DNA of 64,000 nucleotides from Clitoria ternatea (taxonomy: Eukaryota; Streptophyta; Magnoliopsida; Fabales; Fabaceae): positions 154,942,501-155,006,500 of the forward strand of contig CM075670.1 in the NCBI GenBank assembly GCA_037962975.1, in the 5' to 3' direction. Both the position numbers and the translations under genes were made by a program. This document shows, one piece after another, positions 20,529 through 33,700 of the stretch. The notes beneath the pieces are model-generated. The model was not told where the DNA came from and searched no databases. It was given only the letters and a program-made list of their open reading frames with translations. Numbering within the stretch: the first letter of the stretch is position 1; every line of letters starts with the position of its first letter.

Positions 20529-20757
20529 ACAGTGGTCAGTTGTATTACAGTAATGGGTACACTACCGAACAAACACATTTCAGGTTCAGAAGGAACCTTG
20601 GCGGTGTCGCTGGGTTCGGGCGTCCAGATGGCTTAGGCTTACACCCTGAAGTTGGATAGTTTGTGGCCAACCAGGAGTACTTCGACGTGAACGAATGTTT
20701 CTTTGGCCGTGTAGCGCAAGTTCTGACCCATTATAATCACGTCTGAGACATGTGATT
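20529..20757 (+). repeat. Very long LTR, last visible part
   Basis: Resumes after the solo LTR and ends abruptly where a minus-strand LTR end (TGTAACACTCTCGG) begins at 20758. Relatively GC-rich ('GGCGGTGTCGCTGGGTTCGGG'). No gene. Assignment to the same LTR rests only on the GTTAT duplication bridging the insertion. Confidence 0.5.
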
Positions 20758-21528
20758 TGTAACACTCTCGGTTAATTAGGACAATCCCTTCTACTAGATT
20801 GTTCTACTTAATTGAGAGGTTACTAATTTTAAGAAACATGTGGAAGTAAAAAAAATTCTTTAATCAAAGGAAATCATAAAGAACACAAATAAATAAAATA
20901 AAATAAAGCAAAGTAAAATGAAATAACGCAATAATAACACACAAGCACATAATACAGTACATAGTTCTATCAGATGCATCCTACTAGAACAAAAAGGGGC
21001 ACATAGGCTCCTAACTATATACAACCAAATAAAAGAAACATAAGAACATAAACCCCTAATCTTCGTCGCTCAATGGTGAATTTGGTCGGTCCGTTCCAAA
21101 CGTAGGTCGTGACGGTGAAAAGGGTGCAAAGACATAGTTGTGCTGATGGAAGGTTGGTCTAGAGTGGGAGAAAAGAGTTGTCCATACTAGTCGTTGTAGG
21201 CATTGGAAGCCTCCCTCATTATCTTGGGCAGTTGAAGACATCTCGGTCAACTACATGGTCCCACCATACATGTATGTCCTGAATACATGGCAAAGAAACC
21301 TACGCAATTGATCCCACTATCGTCAAGCCAAGAAGATATTCGTTTGGGTACATATCAGAGCCACGAGAGGAATGAGGTCTCCATCACCAAGTCTGGCACA
21401 AACATACTCACCCACTCCATAGCCAAAGCAAGGCAAGAGGATAGGGAACTGAAGATGCTACCATATCGAAGAACTCAGGCAGGGGCAGCTCTATAGGCAA
21501 AGATGGAAATTTGGTAGAATCGGCTATC
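20758..21528 (-). repeat. 3' end of a minus-strand LTR, fragment
   Basis: Starts (as the reverse of an LTR end) TGTAACACTCTCGGTTAA. It matches 48405-49200 in order: CTTTAATCAAAGGAAATCAT, GGTCGGTCCGTTCCAAAC, GGAGACATCTCGGTC-like and CCAAGAAGATATT blocks. Truncated at 21528 by the next LTR. Short frames here are shared with the second copy but are not conserved as proteins. Confidence 0.7.
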
Positions 21529-23100
21529 TGTAACACCCTAAATTTTAAAATAAAGGATTAATTAAGGAAATAAATATTAAATAGTTATATGTGGGTTATT
21601 TAATGTCCTAAATGTTGGAAATGTTTAAATTACTATTTTTGGGGAGTGTTAGTGATTTATTGAAGCCGAATAAGCTAAAATTAAGCCCGATTAAAATATG
21701 GGTGTCGGACCAAGTATCTACGATTGGGGTGGTATTGGTCAGGGCTGTTAAGAATATTATTGGGAGTCCGAATATGTATTTGGAATAATTTTTAGATAAA
21801 GTATTGAGCCCGAACAGAGATCCTATTTGTGGTAAAATGATGAAATATTAATGAAAAGATTAAAATTAATAGCAAAAGCCTTCATTTTCCCTTCTCATTT
21901 TCGTTCACTTGCTGAGACCATTTTGGCAAACATATTTTCTTCTCCTTCTCTTCACTTCCTCTCTACCTTTCTCTTCTAAAACCCTTGCAAAGGTAGTAAC
22001 CCATTCCATTCCTCTATTTTCATTTTTGAAGAGCTTGAAGCTTGAAGTCTTCCTTCTCCTCTTCCATTTTCGCATCTCTCTTTCCCTCTTTGGGTGAGGT
22101 AAGCTTTTCTCACCATTTTTGATGGATTTAATGCCTTAGCTATGAGTTTCATGGTTTGGGAAAACCATGCATATAGGTGTGGTATTTAATGGAAGCCATA
22201 AATATATAAACCCTAAGGTGGGTGGTCATAAATGCAAACTTTAATGGTAATAAATGAGGAAGATCAACTTATTGCTGGAAGGAGATGAAGATTTATGATG
22301 TATTTCTGAATGTTGTTAGGTTTTAGGTGAAACCCTAACTTTGAAATTTTGGGAAAATGATAAATGTGTAATGGATAATGTGTTTGAGAGAAAATATGTA
22401 ATATTAAGGATATGGGTATTAATTGATGGGGCATTCTTATGACTATTACGGTTTGTAGCCTTTAAATATAATGCGTATGATTTGATGGGAAGGAATTCCT
22501 GAAACCTAACAAATAAGGAAAATGGTGTCTATATGTTATGAAATTGTAGATATAATAATGGTTAATTAGAGTTAAAGTTGTGTCTTGAATGGTTGATTGA
22601 TTGGGATTCTACATGTATGTTAATGTAGGATCCATTCTGAATTACGAGGCGGGTACGTCGAACCAATCAGGATTCTTCTCTTTAGGTAAGAGAGGAGTCT
22701 TTATGTTCTAAATGCATGAATTGAATAGTTTTTGATTGTCATATATGTCAATATGCATGTTTACCTTGCTTGCAATGTTATGATGAATTGTAATGTTGTG
22801 TATGATGTTGGTGATGATGTTTGGCAACTTGCATTTGTGCATTTAGAATATAAGAAGTGTGCTATATGGTGGTGTTAAATTGTTTGGCAAGTGTATGCCT
22901 TGAATATGATGTTATGTATACATCCACCATAAATGAGGAATAAATGTTATTGATGATTGAATGAGAATGGTGTGAACGAATAGCATACCTTGATTGATGA
23001 TGAAAGATTGATGTCATTGTGATTGATGAAAGAATTAAATTGTGTTAATTAGAATTATTGTGAATGCCACACGAAAACTTAAAATAATGGCAATAACCAA
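21529..23100 (+). repeat. LTR fragment, plus strand (5' part)
   Basis: Begins TGTAACACCCTAAATTTT, then AT-rich sequence, then a CT-rich leader (21890-22090) ending in GAGGTAAGC. A later block reads GAGGCGGGTACGTCGAACC (22648). Interrupted at 23100 by the Athila-like LTR. No coding content. Confidence 0.55.
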
Positions 23101-23499
23101 TGATAATAAATCCACTAAGAGCCTAGTGGTAATTGATAAAGTATTTTATAACACAATAAATTAGATTTAGTTTGCCTAGGATTTTAATCATTGTACACTA
23201 TATTTCCTTATTTTTTATGATTTTCACTTTCTTTCCATTATATTCTGCTTGGGTATTTTTATTTTGCAGAAATTAATAAAATTAAGGAATAGGTACAAAG
23301 ATAATCCATGTGTCAATAACAAGAGTAAAATGACCATCAAATGACAAAGGAGCAAGAAGAATAAGCCCTGAAGGTTACATGGTGAAAAAAGGAAACAACA
23401 GCATAAAAATTGGCAAGAACAGGGGTGTGAATTAATTCACCACTGATAGGAATTGATTTACACGTTAAAATTAGCCAAGAATTACAAAAAATGATCTAG

Positions 23500-23704
23500 G
23501 AATCGATTCCCCACTTCATGAATCGATTCCTACCTCCGTGAATCGATCCCCCACCTCAATGAATCGATTCCTACATGATTCTTGCTCCATGAATCGATTC
23601 CTCACTCAAATGAATCGATTCCTGCTCCATGAATCGATTCTCCATTCAAATGAATCGATTCCTGCGCATGATCAGAGGCAAAAATTAACTATATGAATCG
23701 ATTC
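23500..23704 (+). repeat. Array of GAATCGATTC palindromes in the Athila-like LTR
   Basis: About nine copies of GAATCGATTC or one-base variants (23500, 23520, 23541, 23562, 23591, 23613 and on to 23695) at 20-30 bp spacing, often followed by CCTAC, CCTGC or CCTCAC. It lies directly upstream of the TATA box. Confidence 0.88.
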
Positions 23705-23792
23705 ATGAAGTGGAAACAGCATTACGGGATTCTCTTGCCGAAAAATTTCCACTCACTCCTCAAATTAAGCACGATGTTTCCTTTCTCTCGCC

Positions 23793-23799
23793 TATAAAA
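23793..23799 (+). promoter_or_regulatory. TATA box of the Athila-like LTR
   Basis: GCCTATAAAAGGAG, 89 bp after the last GAATCGATTC palindrome and followed by a pyrimidine-rich stretch (TTCCTTTCTTTTCTTTTCC). Confidence 0.7.
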
Positions 23800-24839
23800 G
23801 GAGAAGCATTGAAGCAGGGAAGGCATCTACTTTCCATTCGAAGGCTTTGTTCCTTTCTTTTCTTTTCCTTTCTATTTCTCCTGTTCCTTTCTTTCTCTTT
23901 TATTTCTTCTTTTCTTTGTCTTAAATTTTTGTATAAGAGTTGTAAGGATTGTGAAATTGAGTGTTTCAATTTGTATATGGTGGAAGAATATTGCAACAAG
24001 GAAATACAATGGTGAAAGTATTTTTGGGCTTTTGGAGAAACCCGTAAGTCTTTATTTTTACCATGTGTTGTATGTATTATTTTCCTTCCATCATGTGTAT
24101 TAATTTGAATTATTTCATGAGTAACTAAATTAATTATCTTAGGATGATAGGGGTATGATAATATTTTATGTTAATATTTTTTTGACTTTGAATTAAATAA
24201 ATTTTTGTTTTCCATTTAGTTCAAATTATGCTCAATGCTCTTAGTGATTCCTAACAAGAACCTAAGTGATAAAACTGGATACTTGCGGGTATATTAGTAA
24301 GTTTGGGTAATTAATAAAATCGAAAGATTTATTATTACTAGAAAGCTTTTGAATTAAGCCTAAGATTTTGAAATATTTTTTGTTACCAAGGTAAAACGTG
24401 AAAGTAATCAAAAGTCTTTTGGGGGAATAAATAAAGGATTTTCACAAAATGATAATGGGCCTTTCTTAGGGATTGAACATGGTTCACCATACGTTAGGTA
24501 CATTAATAGGATTCCGAGAGGAACATATTAATCAACTTAGGGAAAATCTGCTTTAGAAAACTTAATTTGATTCTTATTTATGAAAAGCCAATTCATTAAC
24601 ATAAAATAGAGTCTTCATCCCCTCAAATCCTAAGATACTCACAATTCTATTTTTAAGTGTCTAGTAAATTTTGTTTCTGAATTTATTTTTATTCTGTGCT
24701 TTATTTTACAAAAAATTGAAAATCAACTGTGTGGATAATTAAATTTCAGTATGCTGGTACTTTGAAAACAGTCCCTATGAAAATAGTCTTTTATATTACT
24801 CGACATAACCTATGCGCTTGCGGAGCCCTGTCAAGTTTT

Positions 24840-24857
24840 TGGCGCCGTTGCCGGGGA
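24840..24857 (+). other. PBS of the Athila-like element (Asp tRNA)
   Basis: TGGCGCCGTTGCCGGGGA follows the LTR end by six bases. This Asp-tRNA PBS is characteristic of the Athila/Tat branch of plant Ty3/gypsy elements. Confidence 0.9.
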
Positions 24858-25206
24858 CTGTTGTCCCTTAAATATCAACAATATTGAAATTCGATTAGAT
24901 CATACTTGTCAATATTCTTTTTATTTTATTTTATTTGTTTTGTTTTGTTTGTTTCTTTTTCTGTATATTTATTTTAATATTTTTCTGTATTTTTATTACT
25001 TATTTTATTTTCTTTGTTATTTTGTATTTTGTTCTTTATTCTATTTATCTATTATTGTGATTGTTTGTTTTATTTGTCATTCATTTTCTTTTTATGTGAC
25101 GAAGCTGTAGTGTCGATCTAAACTTAGGATTTGACCTTGAGATAGAACGTCCCTTAGAGCTTTGGGAAAACAACAAAAACATCAAAAACAAGAAAAAACA
25201 AAATAA
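24858..25206 (+). other. Athila-like leader before gag
   Basis: T-rich 5' untranslated sequence. Near 25107-25170 an out-of-frame stretch reads DLNLGFDLEIERPLELW, which looks like a gag N-terminus; it runs to a TGA overlapping the ATG at 25207. The true gag start may therefore lie upstream, separated by a one-base shift. Confidence 0.5.
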
Positions 25207-26526
25207 ATGACAGACCAAAACAGAGCCTTAAGAGATTTTGCTGCTCTAAGTACAAATGGAAGAGGGTCTAGCATCCTTAGACCCATAGTGGAGGCTAACA
25301 ATTTTGAATTAAAGCCTTCCTGCTCTCTATGGTTCAGCAGAACCAATTTGGAGGATTACCCTCCGAAGATCCAAATCTTCATCTTCAAATCTTTTTTTGA
25401 ATACTGTGCCACCCTGAAAATGAACGAAGCCACCAATGATGCCATTCACTTTAGACTCTTTCTTTTCTCCTTAAGAGATAAAGCAAGGGCATCATTATAT
25501 TCTCTTCCTGAAGGATCCATCACGACTTGGGAACAACTATGTAGTGCTTTCATCAATAAGTGGTACCCAAGAAATAAAACTGATTTGTTAAGAAAATAAA
25601 TAATTAATTTTGCACAAAAAGATGATGAATCCTTGTATGAAGCCTGGGAGAGATACAAGGAGATGCTAAGAGAATGTCCTCACCATGGGATAAAGAGGTG
25701 GTTAATAGTTCATATTTTCTATAATGGACTAACTTACACACAAAAGATCTCTTTAGATGCTGCAGCTATTTCTTTGCTTACTACTAAGGTTGAAGCATTA
25801 TCTGTAAAATTCGATAAGTTAAGAGTAGGTGCTACTAATATTGTCTGTGAGTTGTGTGGTGTTTCAGGTCACAATATCTCAGGGTGTAAGCTTGGAGTAA
25901 CTCAAAATGCTGAGCAAGAAATGCATCAGGTGGATGCTATTGGAAACTATGGTGGAAATTTTCAAAGTAACTATAGACCTCCCCAAGGTCCATCTGGTTT
26001 CTAAAATAGGCCACCTCCATTCCAAGGTAATCAAAGCAACTACAAACCTCAACAAGGACCCTACATTCCATAAAAATCAAAGCTAGAGTCCTTGATGGAG
26101 ACATTTGTAGCTACTCAACTAATAGCTTCAAAGGTGGATTCTCTTGCCATCCACAACAAAATATTGGAGAATTAAATTGCTCAACAAGCCTCTTATTCTA
26201 CAAGAGCACCAAGAACATTTCCTAGAAAACCTGAAACTAGACCATCTAACCATACCATGGCTATCACTCTTAGGAGTGGTACTCAGTAAGATGGTCCAGT
26301 TGGTAAGACTGCTAAGGAGAAGAAGAAATTGGATGAGTCTCCATCTCGTCCGGTGGCTGAGGAAGAAAAACAACAATAAAAGAAATAGGAGGTTAAGCCA
26401 TATCAACCTCCTGTTCCATTTCCTCAACGTTTAGCTAAAGCAAAATTGGACAAATAATTTGGTAAGTTTCTTAGTATTTTAAAGAAATTGTATATCAATA
26501 TTCCCTTCATGGATGCTTTGTAGCAA
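25207..26526 (+). pseudogene. gag: Athila-like gag, several in-frame stops
   Basis: A single frame is recognisable. It has a retrotransposon-gag capsid domain (motifs YPPKIQIFIFKSF, RDKARASLYSLPEGSITTWEQL and FINKWYP) interrupted by TAA at 25597, then YEAWERYKEMLRECPHHG, a knuckle-like CELCGVSGHNISGC (about 25846-25890) and a Gln/Pro/Asn-rich tail. Further stops occur at 26002 and after the LRSGTQ motif at about 26286. The region up to MPTYAKFLKDIL links gag to protease in the same frame. Role in intact elements: capsid. This copy cannot be translated through. Confidence 0.85.
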
Positions 26527-29500
26527 ATGCCCACGTATGCGAAGTTCCTGAAGGACATTTTGTCCAACAAAAGAAAGCTGGAAGAAGATGGTACAGTGGC
26601 ACTTACTGAGGAGTGCAGTGCTCTGATTCAAAGAAAGCTTCCACCCAAGCTACAAGATCTAGGTAGTTTCTCTATTCCTTGCATTATTGGTGACATGAAT
26701 ATAGATAGAGCATTGTGTGATTTAGGAGCTAGTGTGAGCTTAATGCCATTATCTATTGCTGAAAAGTTAGGATTGGGTGAGTTGAAAGCTACTAGGATGT
26801 CTTTATAAGTGGCATATAGATCTGTCAAATATCCTGTAGGAATTTTAGAGGATGTTCCTATTAAGGTAGAAAATTTTTTTATACCTGCTGACTTTGTTGT
26901 GTTAGAAATGGACGAAGATTCTTTGATTCCTATTATTTTAGGTCGACCATTTTTAGTAACTGTAGGTGCTATGATCGATGTCAAGAATGGTAAGTTGTCT
27001 CTGACTGTTGGAAACCAAAAGGTTAATTTTAATCTAAAAAATGCTTTAGAAAAACCTTTTCATGATGATGTTTGCTGTAGTGTGGATTTTGTGGAACAAG
27101 TGGTGAAGGAAGCAACCCTTCCTAATGACCCACTTGAAACTGTTTTTATGATTGAGCTTGTAGGAACATCTAATTGCTCCGAAGGAGAGCTCCCACTAAA
27201 ACATGATACTGAGGTCATGTGTGACAAAGTGGTGAGTCCTAATGTGGAATTGAAGCCTTTACCGGCTTCATTGAGGTATGAGTTTCTTGGTCCTAATTCC
27301 ACATATCTTATGATTGTTAATGCTGAATTGAATCCATGTGAAACTGAAAAACTTTTAAAACAACTTAGGTTGTATAGAAAGGTAATAGGTTATACAATGG
27401 ATGATATCAAAGGGATTAGCCCTTCTCTTTGTATGCATAGGATTACTGTAGAGGATGAAAGTAGGCCCACAGTAGAACCACTTAGGAGATTAAATCTAAA
27501 AATACAAGAAGTGGTTAAAAAGGAAACTTTAAAATTGCTTGATGCTAGAGTTATATATCCTATTGATAGTAGTAAATGGGTAAGTCCTGTTCATGTGGTG
27601 CCTAAAAAGGGGGGAATAACTATGATTGAAAATGATAAACATAAATTTATTCCTACTAGGATTGTCTTTGGTTGGCGCATGTGCATTGATTATAGGAAGT
27701 TAAATAGCGCCATGAAAAAAGATCATTTCCCTCTCCCTTTTATTGATCAGATGCTAGAAAGACTTGCGAAACACTCTTATTTCTGTTATTTGGATGGGTA
27801 TTCAGGTTTTCATCAAATTCCTATTCATCCATCTGATCAAGAAAAGACTACCTTCACTTGCCCTTATGGGACCTATGCTTATAGGCATATGCGTTTTGGT
27901 CTGTGTAATGCACCTGTGACTTTTCAAAGGTGTATGCAAGCAATTTTTTCTGATCTAATTGCAAATGTGATGGAAGTCTTTATGGATGATTTTTCAGTGC
28001 ATGGTTTGGATTTTGATAACTGTTTAACAAATTTGTGCCAAGTCTTGCAGCGTTGTGAAGAGACCAACTTGGTCTTAAACTGGGAAAAGTGCCATTTTAT
28101 GGTAAGAGAAGGCATAGTTCTTAGACACTTGGTATCTAAGAGAGGTATAGAGGTTGATAAAGCCAAGGTGGAAGTAATTGAAAAATTGCCCCCACCTACA
28201 AATGTGAAAGGTATCCGTAGTTTTCTTGGACTTGTAGGGTTTTACCGTTGGTTCATTAAAGATTTCTCCAAGATCACAAAGCCCCTTACAACTCTTCTGG
28301 GTAAGGATGTGCCTTTCAATTTTGATTCATCTTGTATGGAAGCCTTTTGCAGGATTAAGCAAGCTCTAATCTCTGCTCCCATCGTGCAACCCCCTGATTG
28401 GGAACTCCTGTTCGAGTTGATGCGTGATGCGAGTGATTATGCAATGGGGGTTGTGCTTAGGCAAAGAAGGACAAGAAGTTCCATGTAATTCATTATGCCA
28501 GCCGGACGCTGGATGATGCCCAGGTAAATTATGCCATAACTGAGAAAGAACTGTTAGCCATTGTCTTTGCTTTTGATAAATTTAGATCTTACTTGGTAAG
28601 TTCACATGTTATTGTTTACACTGATCACTCTGCCATTAAGTATTTATTGAATAAAAAAGAAGTAAAGCCTAGGCTGATTAGGTGGATTCTAATATTGCAA
28701 GAATTTGACTTGGAAATTAAGGATAAGAAGGGTACCGAGAACCTGGTTACTGACCACCTGTCTAGGTTGACATCTGAAAAAATAGAAATAGATAATATTC
28801 CCATCAACGAATATTTTTTGGATGAACAACTCTTGAGTCTTACTATCCAACGTGTTCCTTGGTATCCCAATTTTGTAAATTTTCTTGGATGTGGTATTTT
28901 ACCCCCTGACCTTAGCTTTCAGCAGAAGAAAAAGTTTTATGTAGATGTCAAGCATTATTATTGGGATGAACCCCTCCTATTCAAGCAATGTGCAGATGGT
29001 TTGATTCGGAGGTGTGTTCCACAAGATAAGGTCTATGCTATCCTGGACCATTGCCATTCTCTTTCCTGTGGAGGGCACATGAGCACCTCCAAGACAGCCT
29101 CTAAAGTATTGCAAGCTGGGTTCTATTGACCACACCTTTTTAAGGATGTACGTAAGTATGTTCTAACTTGTGATGCTTGCCAAAGAATAGGTAACATTGG
29201 TAAGAGACATGAAATGCCACTTAATAGCATTTTAGAGGTCGAATTGTTTGATGTGTAGGATGTTGATTTTATGGGACCCTTTCCCTCTTCCTTTGGAAAT
29301 CATTTTATATTAGTGGCAGTTGACTATGTGTCAAAATGGGTGGAAGCCATTGCTTCACCCCATTCTGATGCTAAAACTGTTATTAAACTTTTCAAGAAAA
29401 TATGTTATAAGTGACGGAGGATCTTATTTTATTGAGAAAACTTTTCATGCCCTCCTAAAAAAATATGGAGTTAGGCATAAGGTTGTTACACCTTATCACC

Positions 29501-30032
29501 CACAAACTACTGGACAAGTTGAGGTATCCAATTGGGAAATTAAAAACATTCTTCAAAAAGTAGTGAATACGTCACGTAAAGATTGGTCTATTAAGTTAGA
29601 TGATTCCTTATGGGCATATCAAACCGCACAAAACTCCCATTGGAACCACACCTTTTAAGCTAGTATATGGGAAGCCTTACCATTTACCTGTTGAGCTAGA
29701 ATATAAATCTTTTTGGGTTGTTACAACTCTTAACTTTGATCATAAGGCTATAGGCAAGCACAGGTTGCTGGAATTAAAAGAGCTTGAAGAACTCCATTTA
29801 GATTCGTAGGAAAAGGCCAGAATTTATAAAGAAAAAACCAAACAATGGCATGATCATCACATCCTATGGAGAACATTTAATCCAGGTGACATGGTTTTGT
29901 TGTTTAATTCTAGATTGAAACTTTTTCTAGGTAAACTGAGATCCCAATGGGCAGGACTATTTAAAGTGACAAAGGTCTTTCCCTTTGGAGCTGTCGAGTT
30001 ATAGAGCGAGAAGTCTGGTATATTTAAGGTAA
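26527..30032 (+). pseudogene. pol: Athila-like pol (PR-RT-RH-IN), decayed and split by the CACTA element
   Basis: Protease: ALCDLGASVSLMPLS (about 26710) and IILGRPF. RT (26809-28488): WVSPVHVVPKKGG, CIDYRKLN, LDGYSGFHQIPI and the catalytic FMDDFSVHG (about 27980). A one-base loss near 28460 shifts RNase H (HYASRTLDDAQ...TEKELLAIVFAF) to another frame. Integrase has an HHCC region near 29040-29180 (C..C in TCDACQ), first Asp in DVDFMGPFP, second Asp in ISDGGSYF, Glu in GQVEVSNWEIK. Stops at 29127 and near 29258, a short deletion near 29395 and a shift near 29630 break it. The frame runs into the CACTA TIR at 30033 and resumes at 38927-39015 with RVKQYLTGQP. Order PR-RT-RH-IN is Ty3/gypsy. Confidence 0.9.
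30030..30032. repeat. Left target-site duplication of the CACTA element (TAA)
   Basis: TAA immediately before CACTAGTG, repeated at 38927-38929. Three bases is the En/Spm standard. Confidence 0.88.
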
Positions 30033-30054
30033 CACTAGTGGAAAAAATGGATAT

Positions 30055-30497
30055 AATCACGGTTAAAAAAGGCCTTTATTCACGGTTAAAGAACCGTGGT
30101 TGTTGCATCCGTGGTAGTAGATGATGGTCTTTAACCACGGTTAACAACCATGGTAATAAATCACATCTAACCACGGTTAAGAACAACTGTGAATATAACT
30201 TACTATTTATATTCACGGTTATCGAGCACAACCGTGAATATAAGAACTGAAAGGTGTCAATTACATCCACTTATATTCACGGTTATGATGGACAACCGTG
30301 GATATAGATATATTTTATCCACGGTTGTCCATCATAACCGTGAATATAAGTAGTTTGTAACTGAAACCTTTTAATACTTATATTCACGGTTATGATGGAC
30401 AACCGTGGATAAAATATATCTATATCCACGGTTATGGTAGTAACCGTGGATAAATATAGTCTATATTCACGGTTGTTGCCATAACCGTGAATAAATA
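30055..30497. repeat. CACTA subterminal array (low-coordinate end)
   Basis: About ten paired motifs of form CACGGTT-(8 to 11 bp)-AACCGTG, for example near 30081, 30215, 30279, 30322, 30385, 30428 and 30468. Many pairs have the flanks 'TATT' or 'TATC' on both sides, so each pair is itself an imperfect palindrome. CACTA subterminal repeats are binding sites for the TNPA-type protein. Confidence 0.85.
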
Positions 30498-30751
30498 CTG
30501 AGGTTTTTTTTTAAAATGGATTCTGTTTTATCGTTTCCCAACCCTGCATTCAGACAACCAGTACAGTATACAGTATGCCACAGCAACACTATATCAAAAG
30601 AATGGTATGTATATATATAACAATTTATTTTCTATATCAATTCATAACAACCTAAAAAATGAAAGTATATACAATTAAGTTGAATGTAATCTAATAAAAG
30701 TAAACCCTAAATCCTACTAGATACATATATAAAAGAATAAAGATCCTATAT

Positions 30752-33700
30752 CTAGCTTTGCCTAACTTCAATGAAGTGTGAGGCCCATTGCCTTCTAACA
30801 TCATCTACAAGTTCCTTTGGGAAAAATGACCGGTCATTAAAGTACTGCAAACAATGCACAAAACAATTAGAACAAAAGCTTTATTTATTACATGAAATTG
30901 ATGAAATTGGTAGAAAAGTAGTCCAAATGATGAGACTTACCTCTGTCCATCCATCTACTAAATGATGTTGGACAATGGTCAGCATAGTGTGCATGACGAA
31001 ATAGCCACACTCGTAGGTACCCTTCTGCCTGTAAGACTACAATGGACATATAGTATAGAATAAGTGAATTCGCAACTTAAAAAATATGTACTGAAGATTT
31101 GAATGAATACGATTGACTTACTTTTGGGTACACCCATACAACTGTTTTTCCTTTGGGCTTGTTTCCAATCAGTAGATTGTATCCAACCACCGCCCTACGT
31201 CAAACAAAACACAAGATAAGTTAGAATTGTATAGTTCTAAAAATGATGTAATCGAATTTGTGGTTATTTTTTAGGGATGAACTTACCGATCTACTATATC
31301 TTTCAGGTCTTGTGGAGTTGTCCGATGCAAACTATCAAAGTACAGAGCAAGATAGTCCTTCGGACAGATCACCAGAAGCGTCCAGTGAGCCCTGCAGTTA
31401 CTAGTGATAAGTGAGACTTCAAAATGCAAAAATTCATGACAATAATTATGGAATAGAATATTACCCTTTATGATAGGGGCCCATGTATATAGGCTTCCCA
31501 GACTCAAACATCCAATTCTGGATGTATGTCTGGGTGTTCTACGAGGTGTTTCCTTGCCTCTGTATGAGAGAGGGCTCTAAGAAACCGTAAGTTCCTTGGA
31601 AACCCAAGTCCACACAGAGTTTTGCCAGAAACCTAAACAAGTTAAGACATGGTTAGCGACAAATAACTTGTATAATGAAAAAATTAGACAAAACAAGGAT
31701 ATACTTACAGCTCCCACAACTGAAAGATGGAGCCGTTCAGCATCGACGTCCCCGAAATAATGTCACAAATGTCAGAATTTATAACGTAAACTGGAAAATC
31801 ACTGGGACGGCCGAACACTAGTGGCTGCCATGGGACCTGAACAGTGTCATCTGCTTGCTCATACCCGATGCGCCATAGTATTCGGATGGGATCCTTGGCT
31901 GGGTCTGGCTTCTTCAATGTCTGTTCCTGTTGAACAATTGACAACCATCACATTTTGTACCATAATTGACAAAGAAATAAAGCTAGTTAGTGTTTAGGGT
32001 TTTTACCTGTCCAGGGGAAATCACCAGAAGTCTGTTGGGCCACATCAGAAAGTGGCCCACCGCATAACCGACGGTCTTCACCTCCTGAGTTGCCACTGGC
32101 ACAGCAGCATCCTCCTCGAGGATGAGCACAACCGAGACCCTGGACATACCATCAGGTAATGTCTGATGGTGAACCACAGGGCCTAAGTTGTACACCATAC
32201 CAGTGGCAACTGGCTCCTCCGACCCGTCAATGAACAGGTCACATTGACGGGTGTCTGGTGGCTTGACCCCGTCATCGTCAGGGTAAGCCGCAGCGTACGA
32301 CCCCTTAGTGCTAACCTTCCGTACCTACATATTTACACATCAAGTAGAAGTTATTCAACAATGAAATAAAGTGATTACAAACAATAAAATTGAGGAAATT
32401 AAATAAAGAATCTAACCTGTGGGTCGCTGGCTGGTGCAGTAGTCTCCTGGTGGTGGCTGAGTGAGGCCTTCATCTCCTCCCTGAATCGGGCCATCTCCTG
32501 GTGGAGCCTAGATATCTCCTCCTGGTACTCAGCCTTCACAACAGCCACCTTTTGCTCCACCATTTGCTCAAGGGATGGGGCAGGGTCGGGAGCACCGTAA
32601 TAGGCACGGAGGCCTGTGAAATGTGAATGATTAGCCCATAATTGTTTAACAGATAACAAAATGAAGGCATAGAGTTAGTTAGCACTTACCTACACCTCGA
32701 CCAATAGCACGCACTCTTCCTGGGTGCTCTGGCCTGCCGATGGCGGTAGTCAAAATATCCTCCCGTCCATGGGCTACGAAAGACCCTTGGGTTGATTGCT
32801 CAACCAAGGAATCCTGAAACCAAACAAGTTAGTATTCACTTCCTTCACGTAAACTAAAAAACAGACACTGATATAAAGGGGAATACTTGCTATCCGTGAG
32901 GCAACCTCCTGAGCCTATAAGGAAGTGTATTCCCCACTCTTCTTGATCCTAGCCCGCTTCCATTTGTCGTGGCGTGCAGGTGGGGAAGGGGGATCCACAA
33001 TACCAGTGTCAGTCTGACACTGACTCAGCCTCTCCTGTGCCAGCCGCTCCTCCAACCTACGGTAACCCCCACGTGACAGTGTGTGTGGGCAGTCATTTAG
33101 CTTCCTAGTCTCCTTGGCTTTCTTTCTGGTCTCCTACAACAAGAAAAAAAATATTCACAGTTAGCCGTATAAATTATACATAATTTAATCATCTAAAAAC
33201 CAATGTACCTGAAACTCGGCAGAATGTCTAGATGCAACAAAAGCATCCCAGGTCTCCTGATCGATGAATGGATATTTCTCTCCAGGGAACTTTCCTTGGT
33301 CGTCCCCGAATACATACCTACAATGAAAGGTACATTAAAACTAAGGATTGGTACAATTTGGTGAAGCGTTGATTAAGAATTTAAAGTTCAATATACCTCG
33401 TGGTGAGTATGGATTTGAACGACCTCCATCGCTCAGCCATGATACCGAGGACCTTCCTCCTCGCTATGTCGGAAGATGGTATATCAAAAGAATCCTACAT
33501 GAAAGGAGTTAGTCCATAAAGGAGTCCTTATTAAGAGTTACATGAAATAATACACTAAAATAAAACTTAAATAATATCTAAGTTACCAGAACATCACTCC
33601 ATAGCTGGTTCTTCACCACCTCCTCGACACTATCCCAGTCGGGGATAATGATGGACACCTTCGATCGTAGCACAACCCCCAGATAACTGCTCAACTTCGT

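Larger units (their letters stand above)
23101..24833 (+). repeat. 5' LTR of the Athila-like gypsy element
   Basis: About 1,733 bp, from TGATAATAAATCC to ...CCCTGTCA, six bases before an Asp-type PBS. The right end is firm (PBS); the left end is my best TG start and not confirmed by a duplication. U3 carries a GAATCGATTC array (23500-23704) and a TATA box (23793-23799). A 3' LTR is not found in the window. Confidence 0.7.
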
